Shown piece after piece: positions 1-5,606 of a stretch of DNA of 6,808 nt (the stretch's first letter is position 1; every line of letters begins with the position of its first letter). The DNA comes from an uncultured Bacteroidota bacterium. GTDB lineage: Bacteria; Bacteroidota; Bacteroidia; Chitinophagales; Chitinophagaceae. Location of the stretch: the NCBI GenBank assembly GCA_903881265.1, contig CAIRSV010000206.1, positions 1 through 6,808 of the forward strand. The letters run 5' to 3'. Below the pieces are notes generated by a model. That model had not been told where the DNA came from. It saw only the letters and a program-made list of their open reading frames with translations, and did not search any database. The translations under genes were made by a program, and so were the position numbers.

Positions 1-459
1 CACATTGAAACGCAAGAAATCAATCAATTCGCAAGTGCTATCAATCTCAGCCTGAAAGGCATTCTTGCTTTGCCCCAACATAGTGGCAGCCAACATCTGA
101 TAACGATATTTCGTAGCGAGCAAGTCTGCTGCTTTTAGAAAAATAGACGCACGCTGTATCCAAGGTGTGTGCGCCCATTGTTCGTGTGCTTTTAATGCCG
201 AATCAATAGCCATTTTTACGTGCGATGCATCACCTTGATGAAACCGTCCGAGCAAATGCTTGGTTTCGTGAGGTGGGCGAATGTCAACTTTCTTTCCGGT
301 GCGGATTTCCTGACCACCGATATACATAGGAATGTCTGAGGTTGTTTTTTTAGCCACTGCAAGCGCGGCTTTGAGTGCTTTTTTTTCGTCTGATTTAGGG
401 GCAAACTGCAGCACAGGTTCGTTCACTGGCTGAGGAAAATTAAAATGTCCGTTACTCAT
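1..459 (-). CDS. pruA: L-glutamate gamma-semialdehyde (P5C) dehydrogenase, N-terminal part, cut by the left edge
   Basis: This is the first 153 codons of 1-pyrroline-5-carboxylate dehydrogenase, the NAD-dependent enzyme that oxidises glutamate semialdehyde to glutamate in the second step of proline catabolism in the cytoplasm. The reading frame is open from the ATG at 459 to the window edge. Family signatures are visible: the N-terminal NEPVLQFAP (residues 13-21), the IGGQEIRTGKK stretch (47-57) that begins the aldehyde dehydrogenase fold, and the very characteristic GQSKNAFQAEID...ELIDFLRFN segment (129-152). The family is usually about 540 residues, so roughly 390 are missing, including the catalytic Cys and Glu. 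There is no signal peptide. The gene has its own -7 box upstream (479-486), so it is probably transcribed independently of the outer-membrane gene behind it. Confidence 0.93.
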   Translation of the reverse strand, partial: MSNGHFNFPQPVNEPVLQFAPKSDEKKALKAALAVAKKTTSDIPMYIGGQEIRTGKKVDIRPPHETKHLLGRFHQGDASHVKMAIDSALKAHEQWAHTPWIQRASIFLKAADLLATKYRYQMLAATMLGQSKNAFQAEIDSTCELIDFLRFNV

Positions 460-478
460 AATATTGAAGTTTAGGACG

Positions 479-486
479 CAAAGGTA
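479..486 (-). promoter_or_regulatory. Bacteroidota -7 promoter box for pruA
   Basis: On the minus strand the sequence reads TACCTTTG, an exact match to the Bacteroidota sigma-factor -7 consensus TAnnTTTG. It ends 19 bases before the pruA ATG at 459. I see no convincing TTTG -33 element at the usual spacing, so only the -7 half is supported. Confidence 0.6.
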
Positions 487-507
487 ATGCAGAAAATCAG
501 ATGATAG

Positions 508-532
508 TTTTCAGATGACAAATCATTGAAAA
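508..532. other. AT-rich inverted repeat between pruA and the PagL-like gene
   Basis: TTTTCA (508-513) and ATGA (515-518) pair with TCAT (523-526) and TGAAAA (527-532). This gives a 10-bp stem with one bulged G and a 4-base loop. It lies 11 bases past the stop codon of the upstream minus-strand gene, so it could help end that transcript. However, the T-run (533-536) is on the plus-strand side, where no gene reads in. A weak terminator is possible but not shown. Confidence 0.3.
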
Positions 533-543
533 TTTTACACCTA

Positions 544-1650
544 TTACAAAAAGAAGCCAAATCCGAGTTCGGCATATTGTGCTTGCGCCAGATGCGTTTT
601 CAAGACCAACGACAAAAATGCGTCTTTGACTATCATGGACGGATGTCTGTAAAAATGATAATTCATGCCAAGCTTCTGATACATTTTTTTGCCCCCCACA
701 GGACGATTGAGATAAGCGCCGACGATAAGAGGAAAACCAATTTTGCCAAATAAAAATTCGTGCCCTGCAAAGGCAGTGTATTGCCACGGACTTAGATAGG
801 TACCTCCTTTCATTTGAAACCCATCGTGGATAAGCGCACGCGTATGATAATCATAGATAGCATCGGCGCCCAACAACACGCGATTCTTATTGCGATACAT
901 TGCATAGGCCGAAACAGTGCCTGTAAACACAGGGTATAAAGGACCATCAGGTGTTTTGTCTTCGGCAACCGCCATTGTTGACGAGAAACAAAGATTCAAT
1001 GTATTCTTGAAATGCGTTAGACGTCGACTATCGAATTGCCTTACCACCTGTTGCGGATGAACATTAATGCCCGCATGCAGACCATATGTATTAATACCAT
1101 AATTTGGTGAACGAGCAGCTGCATTTGACAAGTGATAAAAATGTAAGCCCACCTGCGCTGTCAAGTAATCGCTCATCAAGAATCGAATGCCTGTTTGAAG
1201 CATCGTGAAATTATTGACCGCACTGCCAACGATATTATTCATCGAATCGGCAGCCGGTGTGCGTTCCCAGTGTTTTGATACATAACCAATACCACCACCA
1301 AATTTACCATACCAATACGCTTTGTGCAACGACAGAATACGAAACTGAATCGAAGGATAAATACCAATCGCATGCCCCAATAAAGCCGAACCATTGTTAG
1401 AAAGAAAAACATTCAGACCTACTTCAGGAAATCCAAAACGTTGATGCCAATCTTTCGTGCCTGTGGTTTGTTTTCTGTATGAAAGTTCAAGACCTGATGA
1501 ATAGGCAGGTTGAGAAACGTGAATTTTCGGTGTATGAAGAAAAATTTTACCGCCCATATAATTAGCTCCGAATGCCACGCCATTCGAAAGGGAGGCCTGC
1601 GCAAAAAGTTGGGCCGGAAGCAAGGTCAATAAGATGAGCACACATCGCAT
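544..1650 (-). CDS. PagL-like lipid A deacylase / acyloxyacyl hydrolase family outer-membrane protein
   Basis: A 368-residue exported protein. It opens with a signal peptide (residues 1-19, ending LFAQA) and continues as alternating aromatic and glycine-rich strands typical of an outer-membrane beta-barrel, ending in the aromatic GFGFFL. The motif YHLSN (172-176) followed by SPNYGIN (181-187) matches the conserved His-x-Ser-Asn and Pro-Asn-x-Gly region of PagL, where His and Ser are catalytic; His173 and Ser175 would be those residues here. The Glu of the PagL triad is not obvious. PagL removes the 3-O-acyl chain of lipid A. At 368 residues this protein is about twice the size of PagL, and residues from about 195 on are of unknown role. 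The frame is open back to 1881, but I chose the ATG at 1650 because it gives a clean signal peptide and follows a promoter-like element. ATG 1692 is the alternative. The substrate is inferred. Confidence 0.72.
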   Translation of the reverse strand: MRCVLILLTLLPAQLFAQASLSNGVAFGANYMGGKIFLHTPKIHVSQPAYSSGLELSYRKQTTGTKDWHQRFGFPEVGLNVFLSNNGSALLGHAIGIYPSIQFRILSLHKAYWYGKFGGGIGYVSKHWERTPAADSMNNIVGSAVNNFTMLQTGIRFLMSDYLTAQVGLHFYHLSNAAARSPNYGINTYGLHAGINVHPQQVVRQFDSRRLTHFKNTLNLCFSSTMAVAEDKTPDGPLYPVFTGTVSAYAMYRNKNRVLLGADAIYDYHTRALIHDGFQMKGGTYLSPWQYTAFAGHEFLFGKIGFPLIVGAYLNRPVGGKKMYQKLGMNYHFYRHPSMIVKDAFLSLVLKTHLAQAQYAELGFGFFL

Positions 1651-1654
1651 CTGG

Positions 1655-1686
1655 TAAAAATAAGGTGGCTTTCTCGATTTTTTCAA
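1655..1686 (-). promoter_or_regulatory. Probable promoter of the PagL-like gene (-33 TTG, -7 TATTTTTA)
   Basis: On the minus strand TTG (1686-1684) is followed after 21 bases by TATTTTTA (1662-1655), which matches TAnnTTTG at all defined positions but the last. Only four bases (CCAG) separate it from the ATG at 1650. Spacing and composition fit a Bacteroidota promoter and support the shorter start. Confidence 0.45.
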
Positions 1687-1695
1687 TTCCATCAA

Positions 1696-1703
1696 TATCT
1701 TTA
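1696..1703 (+). promoter_or_regulatory. Probable -7 box of the DUF187 glycosidase gene
   Basis: TATCTTTA matches TAnnTTTG except for the last base and ends five bases before the ATG at 1709. A start site about 5-7 bases downstream would fall at or inside the start codon. No clear -33 TTTG is visible. The region a -33 would occupy overlaps the divergent promoter on the other strand. Confidence 0.45.
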
Positions 1704-1708
1704 CGGCT

Positions 1709-3199
1709 ATGAGAATACTTTTATGCCTGTTCATGTCGATTGCTGTTGTAACGATGAATGCACAAAACAATCCACCCAAACGAGAATTCAGAGCGGCTTG
1801 GATTGCCACCATTGGTAATATTGATTGGCCAAGTAAACAGGGATTAGACGCTGAAACACAGCAAAGCGAATTCATCGCCATCTTGAATCAATGTAAGAAA
1901 AACGGCTTGAATGCTGTGATTGTGCAAATTCGTCCTTCGGCAGACGCATTGTATGAATCACCCTACGAAAATTGGAGTCGTTACCTGAGCGGCAAACAAG
2001 GACAAGCACCTACGCCCTATTATGATCCGTTGACATTTATGATTGATGCAGCGCATGCGCAATGTATCGAATTCCACGCTTGGTTTAATCCGTATAGAGC
2101 GTTGGTGGATGCAAACAAAAATAGCAATACCAAAGACCATGTCACGTGGCAGCATCCCGAATGGTTTTTGAATTATGGTGGCAAACGATATTTCGATCCG
2201 GGCTTACCTGAGGTAAGAGACTATTTTACCAACATTGTGTTGGATGTGGTGAAACGTTATGATATCGATGCCGTGCATTTCGATGATTATTTTTATCCGT
2301 ATCGCATTGCCAATGTCGAATTTCCGGATACCAAATCGTATGCGAAATATAGAGGAGACTTTACGAATAAAGATGATTGGCGTCGGCATAATGTAGATAT
2401 ACTCATTGAGAGTTTGAGCAAGAAAATTAAATTGGCAAAACCTACTGTCAAATTTGGCATCAGTCCATTTGGCGTTTGGCGCAATTATAGCAAAGATGTA
2501 GAAGGCAGTCATACGAATGGCGGGCAAACAAACTACGACGATCTTTACGCTGATATTCTGTTATGGATGAAGAAAGGTTGGATTGATTACGCATTGCCAC
2601 AACTCTATTGGGAAATTGGCCATAAGGCTGCTGATTATACCGAACTGCTTCGTTGGTGGGGTGAGCATACCTACGGACGAAATTTGTATATCGGTCATGG
2701 GCTTTATCAAGTGGGGGTTTCATCCAAAGCTTGTTGGCGAAGTATGCATGAAATCGAAACACAAGTTGCAGCTGCGCGTAAGAATAAAAATGTTTCTGGT
2801 AGTGCGTATTACAGTGAGAATGCCTTCCAAAAAAATTTATGTGGATTGAATTACACAATGCAAGATCAAATCAATACACATCCTGCCCTCTTGCCTCAGA
2901 TGCCTTGGATTGATCATCAGGCCCCCGAGGCACCTGAGTTAAACGTGACAAATGCAAAAGATGGTACTCATTTACTGAAATGGACCGTTAAAAATACGTC
3001 GAAAGAAGAATTACAATTTGCAGTCTATCGTTTTGCGGCAAATGAAAAAATTTCCATCAACTCATCGGCGAATCTGATTGCGATTGTGCGAGGAACGAAT
3101 TACACGGATACGGCTGTTGGCAAAACAACCTACAAATATGTAGTAACCGCCTTAGACCGATTACACAATGAAAGTGACATGAGCAATAGCGCTGAATAA
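1709..3199 (+). CDS. Exported family 10 glycosylhydrolase-like protein (DUF187/GHL10) with C-terminal Fn3-like domain
   Basis: A 496-residue secreted protein. The signal peptide spans residues 1-19 (cleavage after MNAQ or nearby). A GHL10 (PF02638, DUF187) TIM-barrel-like domain runs from about 26 to 390. It opens with EFRAAWIATIGNIDWPS (26-42) and carries the family hallmarks NAVIVQIRP (68-76), FHAWFNPYRA (122-131), HFDDYFYPY (190-198), FGISPFGVWRN (249-259) and DYALPQLYWEIG (293-304). The acidic pair in HFDDY is a likely active-site element. Residues of about 405-496 look like a fibronectin type III module. Relatives include B. subtilis YngK and E. coli DigH (YddW), the latter reported to cleave denuded peptidoglycan glycans. 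Peptidoglycan glycan hydrolysis is therefore the best guess, but substrate cannot be read from sequence. It is divergent from the PagL-like gene, and the following gene starts 53 bases downstream. Confidence 0.9.
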   Translation: MRILLCLFMSIAVVTMNAQNNPPKREFRAAWIATIGNIDWPSKQGLDAETQQSEFIAILNQCKKNGLNAVIVQIRPSADALYESPYENWSRYLSGKQGQAPTPYYDPLTFMIDAAHAQCIEFHAWFNPYRALVDANKNSNTKDHVTWQHPEWFLNYGGKRYFDPGLPEVRDYFTNIVLDVVKRYDIDAVHFDDYFYPYRIANVEFPDTKSYAKYRGDFTNKDDWRRHNVDILIESLSKKIKLAKPTVKFGISPFGVWRNYSKDVEGSHTNGGQTNYDDLYADILLWMKKGWIDYALPQLYWEIGHKAADYTELLRWWGEHTYGRNLYIGHGLYQVGVSSKACWRSMHEIETQVAAARKNKNVSGSAYYSENAFQKNLCGLNYTMQDQINTHPALLPQMPWIDHQAPEAPELNVTNAKDGTHLLKWTVKNTSKEELQFAVYRFAANEKISINSSANLIAIVRGTNYTDTAVGKTTYKYVVTALDRLHNESDMSNSAE

Positions 3200-3240
3200 T
3201 GCAAGGCTCAACGGATGATTCAAGTTTATCGTATTGGTAT

Positions 3241-3248
3241 TACATTTG
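3241..3248 (+). promoter_or_regulatory. -7 box of the lipoprotein gene
   Basis: TACATTTG is an exact TAnnTTTG match ending four bases before the ATG at 3253. It supports that start over the in-frame ATG at 3199, and it implies a leaderless or nearly leaderless transcript for the lipoprotein-SGNH pair. No -33 match is apparent. Confidence 0.55.
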
Positions 3249-3252
3249 CGCT

Positions 3253-3792
3253 ATGAAATGCAACCCTACCCTTCTACTTCTTTTATTCATTAGCCTAACG
3301 TCCTGCAACAACAAAGCGGCGAAGGAAGCATCAACACCCCTTGTGATGAAAACCTATGTATCGGATTCCTTGCATCTAGGTTTCGACTATCCTGAGAATT
3401 GGGAAGTGCGCATGAATGGCAGTCGCCTTGGAATTTTCGAACTCCTCAACGACAGCACAGATCAATTCGAAGAAAACATTGTCACGTGGACGGAAGATAT
3501 GCCCTTGGGTATTTCAGATTCGCTGTATTCAAAAGCAGCTGTTACCGAATTAAAAATAAAAAATCCTGGTCTTGATGTCCATATTCTTCCGGTAAAAAAA
3601 TTGGGGAAGAATACATTTTATCCATTTGAATTTGATTTTGTGAATAGCGATAGCACACGTTTTTTTATCAAAGGCTATACGCTTGTTAAGGGCAAGCGAG
3701 GCTATAATTTTTCGTGCACCTCCATGAGTGCAGAAGCAAGCCAACATACAAGCATTTTCGAAACCATCTTAAGCTCTGTAAAACCATTATGA
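3253..3792 (+). CDS. PsbP/DUF1795-like lipoprotein
   Basis: A 179-residue predicted lipoprotein. The start at 3253 gives a compact signal sequence, a hydrophobic Leu-rich core ending in the lipobox LTSC; Cys18 would be lipidated after signal peptidase II cleavage. The frame continues upstream to an ATG at 3199 that overlaps the stop of the previous gene, but that start would bury the signal sequence behind 18 polar and aromatic residues. The mature part shows FDYPENWEV (residues 39-47) and, about 30 residues on, DQFEENIVTWTEDM. This pattern is typical of the PsbP/Mog1/DUF1795 fold ('D.F.ENV.V'). It ends with a helix-like segment, FETILSSVKPL. Function is unknown; in Bacteroidota such proteins are generally uncharacterised envelope lipoproteins. 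Its TGA overlaps the next ATG (ATGA), so the two genes are very likely co-translated. Confidence 0.8.
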   Translation: MKCNPTLLLLLFISLTSCNNKAAKEASTPLVMKTYVSDSLHLGFDYPENWEVRMNGSRLGIFELLNDSTDQFEENIVTWTEDMPLGISDSLYSKAAVTELKIKNPGLDVHILPVKKLGKNTFYPFEFDFVNSDSTRFFIKGYTLVKGKRGYNFSCTSMSAEASQHTSIFETILSSVKPL

Positions 3793-4373
3793 TAAAGTAC
3801 CTGGCTCTTGGCGATAGCTATACCATCGGCGAAAAAGTTGATGCTTCGCTTAATTTTCCAAACCAAGTGGTTGCACTTTCAAAATCGCTTGACCATCCCA
3901 TTGTACTCGACAAACTGATTGCAGTCACTGGATGGACGACAGATGAACTTGCCACTGCGATTGAAAAAGAAAGGCCCTCGTTTGATTATGATTTGGTGAC
4001 ATTACTCATCGGTGTCAACAATCAATATCGAGGACGAAGTATTGATGAATATGCATGGCAATTTTATTCGCTCGTATGTCAGGCTATATTGTTTGCGAAA
4101 GCTGAAGCGAAAAATGTGATTGTATTATCCATACCCGATTGGGGATTGACCCCATTCAATACCGAACGTGATAAGGATGTCACATCGAAGGAAATAGATG
4201 CCTTCAATGCCATCAACAAAAAAACTGCACTTGAACTCGGTTGCCGCTATATCGATATCACAAGTTCAACAAGAGAACATGCGCAAGACGAACTTTTCTT
4301 AGCTGAAGACGGTTTACATTATGCTGGCAAAGAATATTGTTTGTGGGCTGAGCGCATTATCAGTCTGCTCTAA
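3789..4373 (+). CDS. Cytoplasmic SGNH/GDSL-family hydrolase
   Basis: A 194-residue esterase/lipase-type hydrolase. All SGNH blocks are visible: block I ALGDSYTIGE (residues 6-15) with nucleophile Ser10; block II Gly48 in VTGWTTDEL; block III GVNNQYRG (75-82) with oxyanion-hole Asn77; and block V DGLHYAG (174-180) with catalytic Asp174 and His177. There is no signal peptide, so it probably acts in the cytoplasm on a soluble ester or acyl substrate that cannot be deduced. The frame extends upstream to 3714, but that stretch lies within the lipoprotein gene. The ATG at 3789 overlaps the lipoprotein TGA as ATGA and places block I at the expected N-terminal position. The gene ends one base from the convergent thioesterase gene. 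Confidence 0.9.
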   Translation: MIKYLALGDSYTIGEKVDASLNFPNQVVALSKSLDHPIVLDKLIAVTGWTTDELATAIEKERPSFDYDLVTLLIGVNNQYRGRSIDEYAWQFYSLVCQAILFAKAEAKNVIVLSIPDWGLTPFNTERDKDVTSKEIDAFNAINKKTALELGCRYIDITSSTREHAQDELFLAEDGLHYAGKEYCLWAERIISLL

Positions 4374-4374
4374 A

Positions 4375-4776
4375 CTAGTAGGGTTGAAGTGAGTTAAAGA
4401 GTGCCTCTATCGTTTCGTTTTTGAGGATTTTCTGTCCTTGTATACCTTCTGCAATAATTCGTTCGCCACAACAAACCTGATAGGACGTAATGATTTCATT
4501 TCGCGCTGTGATTTCTTCAAAGGTGGCTGTGAAGGTAAGTTCTTGTCCAACAAACGCTGGACTTTTATGCTCGACAGTAATTCGAGTACCGATCCCCTCT
4601 TCGTCTTCTTCCTTCATTTCGAGCACAAACATGCGACCGCTCCATTCGGCATCTCTTGCTAGCGCAAAGGTTGAATACACCTCGTGAACAGTGCCACTTT
4701 CAAAGGATGCTAGTTCATCGATCGACACCACTTTAGAATAGCGCTTCACATCACCTTGCTTAAATAAATGTTTCAT
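4375..4776 (-). CDS. FlK-like hotdog-fold thioesterase
   Basis: A 133-residue single-domain protein of the fluoroacetyl-CoA thioesterase (FlK)-like hotdog family. The diagnostic segment is GIGTRITVEHKSPAFVGQEL (residues 61-80), equivalent to the 'vGt.v.veH.aptpvG' strand of the family. FlK uses Thr42, Glu50 and His76. Here Thr36, Glu44 and His70 fall at exactly the same spacings (8 and 26 residues), so the catalytic triad appears intact. FlK itself hydrolyses fluoroacetyl-CoA; most bacterial homologues are uncharacterised acyl-CoA thioesterases, and a fluoroacetate role here is not implied. There is no signal peptide, so it is cytoplasmic. It has its own -7 box seven bases before the ATG. It is tail to tail with the SGNH hydrolase gene with only base 4374 between the stops, leaving no room for a separate terminator. 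Confidence 0.82.
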   Translation of the reverse strand: MKHLFKQGDVKRYSKVVSIDELASFESGTVHEVYSTFALARDAEWSGRMFVLEMKEEDEEGIGTRITVEHKSPAFVGQELTFTATFEEITARNEIITSYQVCCGERIIAEGIQGQKILKNETIEALFNSLQPY

Positions 4777-4783
4777 ATGCCGA

Positions 4784-4791
4784 CAAAGGTA
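4784..4791 (-). promoter_or_regulatory. -7 promoter box of the thioesterase gene
   Basis: The minus strand reads TACCTTTG, an exact TAnnTTTG match, identical to the box before pruA. It ends seven bases before the ATG at 4776. The T-rich stretch upstream has no clear -33 TTTG. Confidence 0.6.
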
Positions 4792-4832
4792 AAAAAAGAC
4801 TGAAGCGAAATATAATTTTTATACACGCGATG

Positions 4833-4849
4833 TGCTTGCATAACAAGCA
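4833..4849. other. Short inverted repeat TGCTTG-5-CAAGCA
   Basis: Two 6-base arms (4833-4838 and 4844-4849) are separated by CATAA. The repeat lies between the peroxidase remnant stop (4869) and the thioesterase promoter. On the minus strand it could be a weak terminator for the remnant gene, but no T-run follows it closely, or it could be a protein-binding site. Only the symmetry is seen. Confidence 0.25.
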
Positions 4850-4868
4850 GCCCTTCTGTTGTTTCCAA

Positions 4869-5113
4869 TTAATGCAGTGGATTATTCACAAAACTTGTAT
4901 CTGTCAATGTTTTTAGAAACGCAACAAGATCTGATTTTTGCTGCGTTGTCAATTGAAGACCATTTTCAAAACTGGGCAACGTCATAATAGGAACTATGGT
5001 GGCTGTCTTTTTAACACCGCTATTATAGTGTTCTACTACTTGCCACATTTCAATCTAATCTCCAAACCGAAGCCATTCATAAGCACCAATAAAATTTTAA
5101 TTTCAAATGACTT
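4869..5113 (-). pseudogene. Decayed 3' end of a di-heme cytochrome c peroxidase (MauG/CcpA family) gene
   Basis: On the minus strand, 59 codons (5048 to the TAA at 4869) encode the C-terminal end of a bacterial di-heme cytochrome c peroxidase. The signature is VVEHYNSGVKKTATIVPIM, then LQLTTQQKSDLVAFLKTLTD, then SFVNNPLH and a stop. In intact relatives this follows a 'K-V-P-[ST]-L-R-N-I...PYMHDGRF.TLE.VVEHYN' segment. Upstream here the frame is broken by a TAG at 5055-5057, and the DNA back to about 5113 still resembles that segment but needs several small indels to align. Nothing of the CxxCH heme sites or the N-terminal domain remains; the HYC_CC_PP promoter begins shortly beyond. Intact family members have roughly 330-380 residues, so only about a fifth survives. 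The family includes MauG and MbnH, which act in the periplasm. The extent beyond 5057 is inferred from hand alignment. Confidence 0.78.
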
Positions 5114-5131
5114 CTATTTCGGATTTAATTG

Positions 5132-5139
5132 TAGTTTTG
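5132..5139 (+). promoter_or_regulatory. -7 promoter box of the HYC_CC_PP-like gene
   Basis: TAGTTTTG is an exact TAnnTTTG match 16 bases before the ATG at 5156. No -33 TTTG is seen at normal spacing. It lies just past the recognisable edge of the peroxidase remnant, so this promoter may have been placed by the same rearrangement. Confidence 0.45.
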
Positions 5140-5155
5140 TCATCGCTAGGGCATT

Positions 5156-5551
5156 ATGAAACTATTCTTATCCATCTATCTCATTCTATCTCACTTGTTT
5201 TCTACAGTGGGTTTGAATATTGATGTGCATAGCTGCGCCGGCGAGCGTTCATTTTCCTTGCTAAGCGTTCCATTTGGTTCGGTTTGCAGCTGCAACCACT
5301 CCCTTGAATCAAGCAAGAAGAAATGTTGTGAGAACAAAAAACTGGAAGTCAAATCACAGCGAAATGAATGTATTACCTGCAATCATGTTATTATCCAACA
5401 ACCAGTGCAAGCGGTCGATATTCAACGATCATCCTTTACGTTGTCTATCAAAAAATTTGTATCTGAGCCTAACGCCCTTGTTCTCAGCGTAGAAGATCCT
5501 CCGGATTATTCACCTCCCCTTTTTATTCGTTATCAGCATTTATTGATTTGA
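5156..5551 (+). CDS. Small exported cysteine-rich protein, HYC_CC_PP-like
   Basis: A 131-residue protein with a hydrophobic N-terminus (about residues 1-20) that looks like a signal peptide or signal anchor. After it comes VHSCAGE (24-30), corresponding to the 'H-Y-C' motif of the Bacteroidota HYC_CC_PP family (here H-S-C). Then come Cys44 and Cys46 with His48, KKKCCEN (54-60; the 'CC' motif), CITC (72-75), and two proline pairs near the end, DPPDYSPPLF (114-123; the 'PP' motif). Eight Cys in about 110 exported residues suggest disulphides or metal binding. No function is established that I know of. Members of this family tend to sit beside TonB-dependent receptors, as here (receptor ATG 171 bases downstream, same strand). 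Family assignment rests on motif order, not on a search. Confidence 0.72.
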   Translation: MKLFLSIYLILSHLFSTVGLNIDVHSCAGERSFSLLSVPFGSVCSCNHSLESSKKKCCENKKLEVKSQRNECITCNHVIIQQPVQAVDIQRSSFTLSIKKFVSEPNALVLSVEDPPDYSPPLFIRYQHLLI

Positions 5552-5561
5552 TCAGACAACT

Positions 5562-5598
5562 CTCTGACATAGACCTCAATCAGGCCTCTATGTCAGGG
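5562..5598 (+). terminator. Strong hairpin after the HYC_CC_PP-like gene (terminator or leader element)
   Basis: CTGACATAGA (5564-5573) pairs perfectly with TCTATGTCAG (5587-5596). It extends outward by a T-G wobble (5563/5597) and a C-G pair (5562/5598). Inside, CCT and AGG (5574-5576 and 5582-5584) can add three more pairs across a 2-base bulge. The hairpin starts 10 bases after the TGA at 5549-5551. No T-run follows, so it is not a classical intrinsic terminator. It could slow or stabilise the transcript end, or be a control element upstream of the receptor gene. Confidence 0.5.
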
Positions 5599-5606
5599 CT
5601 GCATGC

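Noticed and set aside
497..518. Direct repeat TCAGATGA (497-504 and 511-518)
   Set aside because: It is two copies of an 8-mer in AT-rich DNA. The second lies in the inverted repeat at 508-532. It is too short to call a regulatory repeat.
1651..1881. N-terminal extension of the PagL-like frame to an ATG at 1881 (or 1692)
   Set aside because: It would run through the divergent DUF187 gene start and bury the signal peptide. The start at 1650 has a clean signal peptide and a promoter-like element just before it. ATG 1692 cannot be fully excluded.
2204..2858. Several 60-130 codon frames inside the DUF187 gene, both strands
   Set aside because: The DUF187 protein is continuous and motif-rich through this stretch. 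The alternative frames have compositions expected of shadows.
3199..3252. Earlier start of the lipoprotein at ATG 3199 overlapping the previous stop
   Set aside because: It would place 18 non-hydrophobic residues ahead of the lipoprotein signal, and the exact -7 box at 3241-3248 lies inside this stretch.
3714..3788. Upstream extension of the SGNH hydrolase frame
   Set aside because: The extension is out-of-frame lipoprotein coding sequence with no SGNH similarity. Block I motifs normally sit near the N-terminus, as with ATG 3789.
4938..5159. Plus-strand open frame of 73 codons
   Set aside because: It lies over the minus-strand peroxidase remnant, resembles no family I know and has no promoter-like sequence. 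It is a chance frame.
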